Assembly: GCA_020832725.1 (NCBI GenBank) | Contig: JAFIEC010000175.1 | Span: forward strand, 1 to 7,266 | DNA: 7,266 bases | Direction: 5' to 3' | From: Paracoccaceae bacterium | GTDB lineage: Bacteria; Pseudomonadota; Alphaproteobacteria; Rhodobacterales; Rhodobacteraceae | Shown: in pieces, positions 5,631 through 7,266 of the stretch | Numbering within the stretch: the first letter of the stretch is position 1 | Layout of the letters: each line of letters opens with the position of its first letter | Notes under the pieces: model-generated | What the model saw: only the letters and a program-made list of their open reading frames with translations | The model's database searches: none | Told to the model about the DNA's origin: nothing | Made by a program: the position numbers and the translations under genes

Positions 5631-5660
5631 AGGCAAGCCGACGCGACGTCCGGCTTGACG
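5631..5660. promoter_or_regulatory. Inverted repeat over candidate back-to-back -35 boxes
   Basis: CAAGCCG (5634-5640) and CGGCTTG (5651-5657) are perfect 7-bp arms, 10 nt apart. On the plus strand TTGACG (5655-5660) is a good -35 for the thioesterase gene (ATG 5715). On the minus strand TTGCCT (5636-5631) is a possible -35 for the YggT gene (ATG 5580). Each arm carries the TTG of one box, so a dimeric protein here would cover both promoters. The -10 boxes are weak, GATTCC at 5678 on plus and TTACCT at 5614-5609 on minus. Confidence 0.35.
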
Positions 5661-5714
5661 CAATCCACGGGTGCGGCGATTCCGGTGCCAGGTCACGCTT
5701 CTGCGGGGGTAGCC

Positions 5715-6245
5715 ATGTATCCTTTCCTGCGCGCCATGCGCGAGGTTGCCCGCGCCGGGCGGTCCGGTCCGCTGGAGCTTACGGGCCGACATGTCTCGCA
5801 TCACCGCTGCTGGCCCTGGGACCTCGATCCATGGTTGGAGCTGAACAACGGCCGCACGCTGACCCTCTTCGATCTCGGTCGCCTGCCGCTGCTGCACAGG
5901 ACAGGCCTTCTGCGCCTTATCCGGGCCCGCGGATGGGGCTTTGCCATGGCCGGGGCCAGCGTGCGCTGGCGTCGCCGGGTGCGCGCGTTCGACGCCTTCG
6001 AGATGCACACCCGGATCGTGTCCTGGGACGCGCGGTTCTTTCACATCGAGCAGACGATGTGGCGGGGCGGCGAGGCCACTTCCTCTGCGCTCTACCGGGC
6101 GGCGGTCACCGGGCCTGACGGCATTCTCCCGCCCGTCGAGGTCACGACCGCGCTGGGTCACGAGACGCCCCCGCCGCCCCTGCCCGCCTGGATCGTCGCC
6201 TGGAGCGAGGCCGAGGCGGCGCGGCCCTGGCCGCCCGAGGGCTGA
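5715..6245 (+). CDS. Thioesterase-like hotdog-fold protein (4HBT family)
   Basis: The 176-residue product resembles single-hotdog acyl-CoA thioesterase-like proteins of the THEM6/4HBT_2 group. Key stretch: HVSHHRCWPWDLDPWLELNNGR, in which the WDLD...ELNNGR segment corresponds to the central-helix active-site region of the fold. It is followed by FDLGR, GASVRWRRRVRAFDAFEM (the beta-strand core) and FFHIEQTMWRGGE. The end EAEAARPWPPEG is common in Rhodobacteraceae members. It probably hydrolyses a CoA or ACP thioester in the cytosol; the acyl substrate cannot be told. The chosen ATG 5715 begins MYPFLRAMRE, the family opening, with a G5 run (5705-5709) 5 nt upstream. An in-frame ATG at 5655 would add 20 unconserved residues and overlaps the candidate -35. 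The downstream transporter gene follows after 92 nt on the same strand. Confidence 0.85.
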   Translation: MYPFLRAMREVARAGRSGPLELTGRHVSHHRCWPWDLDPWLELNNGRTLTLFDLGRLPLLHRTGLLRLIRARGWGFAMAGASVRWRRRVRAFDAFEMHTRIVSWDARFFHIEQTMWRGGEATSSALYRAAVTGPDGILPPVEVTTALGHETPPPPLPAWIVAWSEAEAARPWPPEG

Positions 6246-6337
6246 CTGCGGGCGGTGCGCGTCTCACACAGCTTTGCCTTGCGCCGTGCCGCATCAGGCT
6301 GTCAGATCGCCGCGGGACATCTGGCAGGGAATTTGTC

Positions 6338-7266
6338 ATGAACGCGCGCGAGGCAAGACGACGGATCTGGGGCTGGTGGATGTTCGACTTCGCCAACCAG
6401 CCTTACAGCACCCTGTTGATGACCTTCATCTTCGCCCCCTACTTCGCATCCGCCGTGGTCAGCGACCCCACGCTGGGGCAGCAATACTGGGGTTGGATGC
6501 TGGCTATCTCGGGGCTGTTCATCGCCCTTATGGCCCCCATCCTCGGCGCGATCGCCGACAGTGCGGGGCCGCGGCGGCCGTGGCTTCTGTTCTTTTCTCT
6601 GCTCTATGTGATCGGGGCGGCGGGGCTGTGGGTGGCGGCGCCGGGGACCGAACATGTCGTGCTTGTTCTGGTGCTGTTCGCCATAGGCATGATGGGGCTC
6701 GATTTCGGGATCATCTTCACAAATGCCTACCTGCCGGAACTCGGCCGACGAGAGGAACTCGGCGCGATCTCGGGCACCGGCTGGGCGGTAGGCTATGGCG
6801 GCGGTGTGCTGGCGCTGATCGTCATGCTGCTGATCTTCGCCGAGAACGAGGCCGGCGTCACGCTGCTGGGCAATCCGCCGCCGCTCGGCCTCGATGCCGA
6901 GGCCCGCGAGGGCACCCGCATGGTCGGCCCGCTCTCGGCGCTGTGGTATGTCGTCTTTGCCCTGCCCTTCTTCCTGTGGGTGCCCGATGTCGCGCGCAAG
7001 CCACGGGTGGCCGGTGCCGTGGCCCGGGGGATGCGCGACCTGTGGGGCACCCTGCGCAACCTCCCGCGCAACCGCAGCCTTGCCGCCTATCTGGGCGGCT
7101 CGATGCTCTATCGAGACGGGCTGAACGGCATTTTCGCCTTCGGCGGCATCTACGCCGCAGGGGTTCTGGGGTGGTCGATCGTGCAAATCGGGGTCTTCGG
7201 CATCCTTGCCGCCGTCGTCGGGATCGTGGGGTGCTGGTTCGGGGGGCGCGCCGCCCGGCGCGTTGG
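6338..7266 (+). CDS. MFS transporter, UMF1/Atg22-like (partial, 3' end cut)
   Basis: The frame from ATG 6338 stays open to the right edge (309 complete codons). The start RRIWGWWMFDFANQPYSTLL is the family signature opening, comparable to the WxLYDWANSxY motif of Atg22-like transporters. Several hydrophobic segments follow: about 21-38, 48-68, 78-95, 103-128 (with GLDFGIIFTNAYLPEL), 147-165, 202-216, 254-275 and 280-300. The MFS loop motif appears as GAIADSAGPRRPW near residue 71. Bacterial UMF1-family members are predicted multi-pass inner-membrane permeases of unknown substrate; yeast Atg22 exports vacuolar amino acids, which cannot be carried over to this protein. AGGGA lies 7 nt before the ATG. 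About a third of the usual 400-480 residues are missing past the edge. In the 92-nt gap before it I see only a weak TTGCGC (6279) promoter candidate. Confidence 0.88.
   Translation, partial: MNAREARRRIWGWWMFDFANQPYSTLLMTFIFAPYFASAVVSDPTLGQQYWGWMLAISGLFIALMAPILGAIADSAGPRRPWLLFFSLLYVIGAAGLWVAAPGTEHVVLVLVLFAIGMMGLDFGIIFTNAYLPELGRREELGAISGTGWAVGYGGGVLALIVMLLIFAENEAGVTLLGNPPPLGLDAEAREGTRMVGPLSALWYVVFALPFFLWVPDVARKPRVAGAVARGMRDLWGTLRNLPRNRSLAAYLGGSMLYRDGLNGIFAFGGIYAAGVLGWSIVQIGVFGILAAVVGIVGCWFGGRAARRV

Noticed and set aside
4316..5668. Minus-strand open frame of 450 codons over msrA and the YggT gene
   Set aside because: It covers msrA antisense and both YggT and the sulfotransferase gene in other frames; no protein family is visible in it.
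6302..7186. Minus-strand open frame opposite the MFS transporter gene
   Set aside because: The plus strand encodes a hydrophobic multi-pass protein with a family signature; the antisense frame is His/Gln/Arg-rich, as expected of the reverse of membrane codons.
1..7266. CRISPR array, insertion sequence, prophage genes, tRNA or rRNA genes
   Set aside because: By eye I found no regularly spaced repeats, transposase or integrase motifs, terminal repeats or tRNA-like cloverleaf ends.

Overview
The window is about two-thirds G+C, with strong G/C bias at third codon positions and dense, short-spaced genes. Its protein families (PAN-headed alpha-2-macroglobulin, Hint_2 protein, YggT, 4HBT-type thioesterase beginning MYPFLR) point to an alphaproteobacterium, most likely of the Rhodobacteraceae (Paracoccus/Rhodovulum/Roseobacter relatives). 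That placement is inference from protein style; there is no rRNA or other marker to fix a genus. I see no mobile element, phage gene, tRNA, rRNA or CRISPR array. This looks like ordinary chromosomal backbone.

Layout, left to right. (1) The 5' two-thirds of a minus-strand module: an exported alpha-2-macroglobulin-family protein with an N-terminal PAN/apple-like four-cysteine domain, cut by the left edge. (2) A divergent two-gene plus-strand operon: an acetyl-CoA acetyltransferase (thiolase) whose stop overlaps (ATGA) the start of a GAF-domain free methionine-(R)-sulfoxide reductase. (3) A Hint_2-domain protein with an unrecognised, lower-GC N-terminal domain. (4) Convergent to it and overlapping by 20 bp, a small sulfotransferase-family protein. 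(5) Divergent from that, an exported MsrA peptide-methionine (S)-sulfoxide reductase. (6) Convergent after 5 bp, a YggT-family membrane protein. (7) Divergent from yggT, a hotdog-fold thioesterase-like protein. (8) An MFS transporter of the UMF1/Atg22-like type, cut by the right edge.

No single pathway joins these genes. The clearest theme is repair of oxidised methionine: a cytosolic enzyme for the free R-epimer and a predicted periplasmic enzyme for the S-epimer in protein lie about 1.9 kb apart, in separate transcription units. The thiolase and the thioesterase-like protein both act on acyl-CoA-type chemistry but are not co-transcribed.

The more unusual signals are non-coding: a 10-bp perfect inverted repeat in the sulfotransferase/msrA divergent region, a 7-bp inverted repeat straddling candidate back-to-back -35 boxes between yggT and the thioesterase gene, a ribosome-binding site held in the loop of a perfect 6-bp hairpin ahead of the alpha-2-macroglobulin gene, and a (GC)7 tract plus stem-loop exactly at a convergent gene overlap. 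None amounts to a demonstrated new system.
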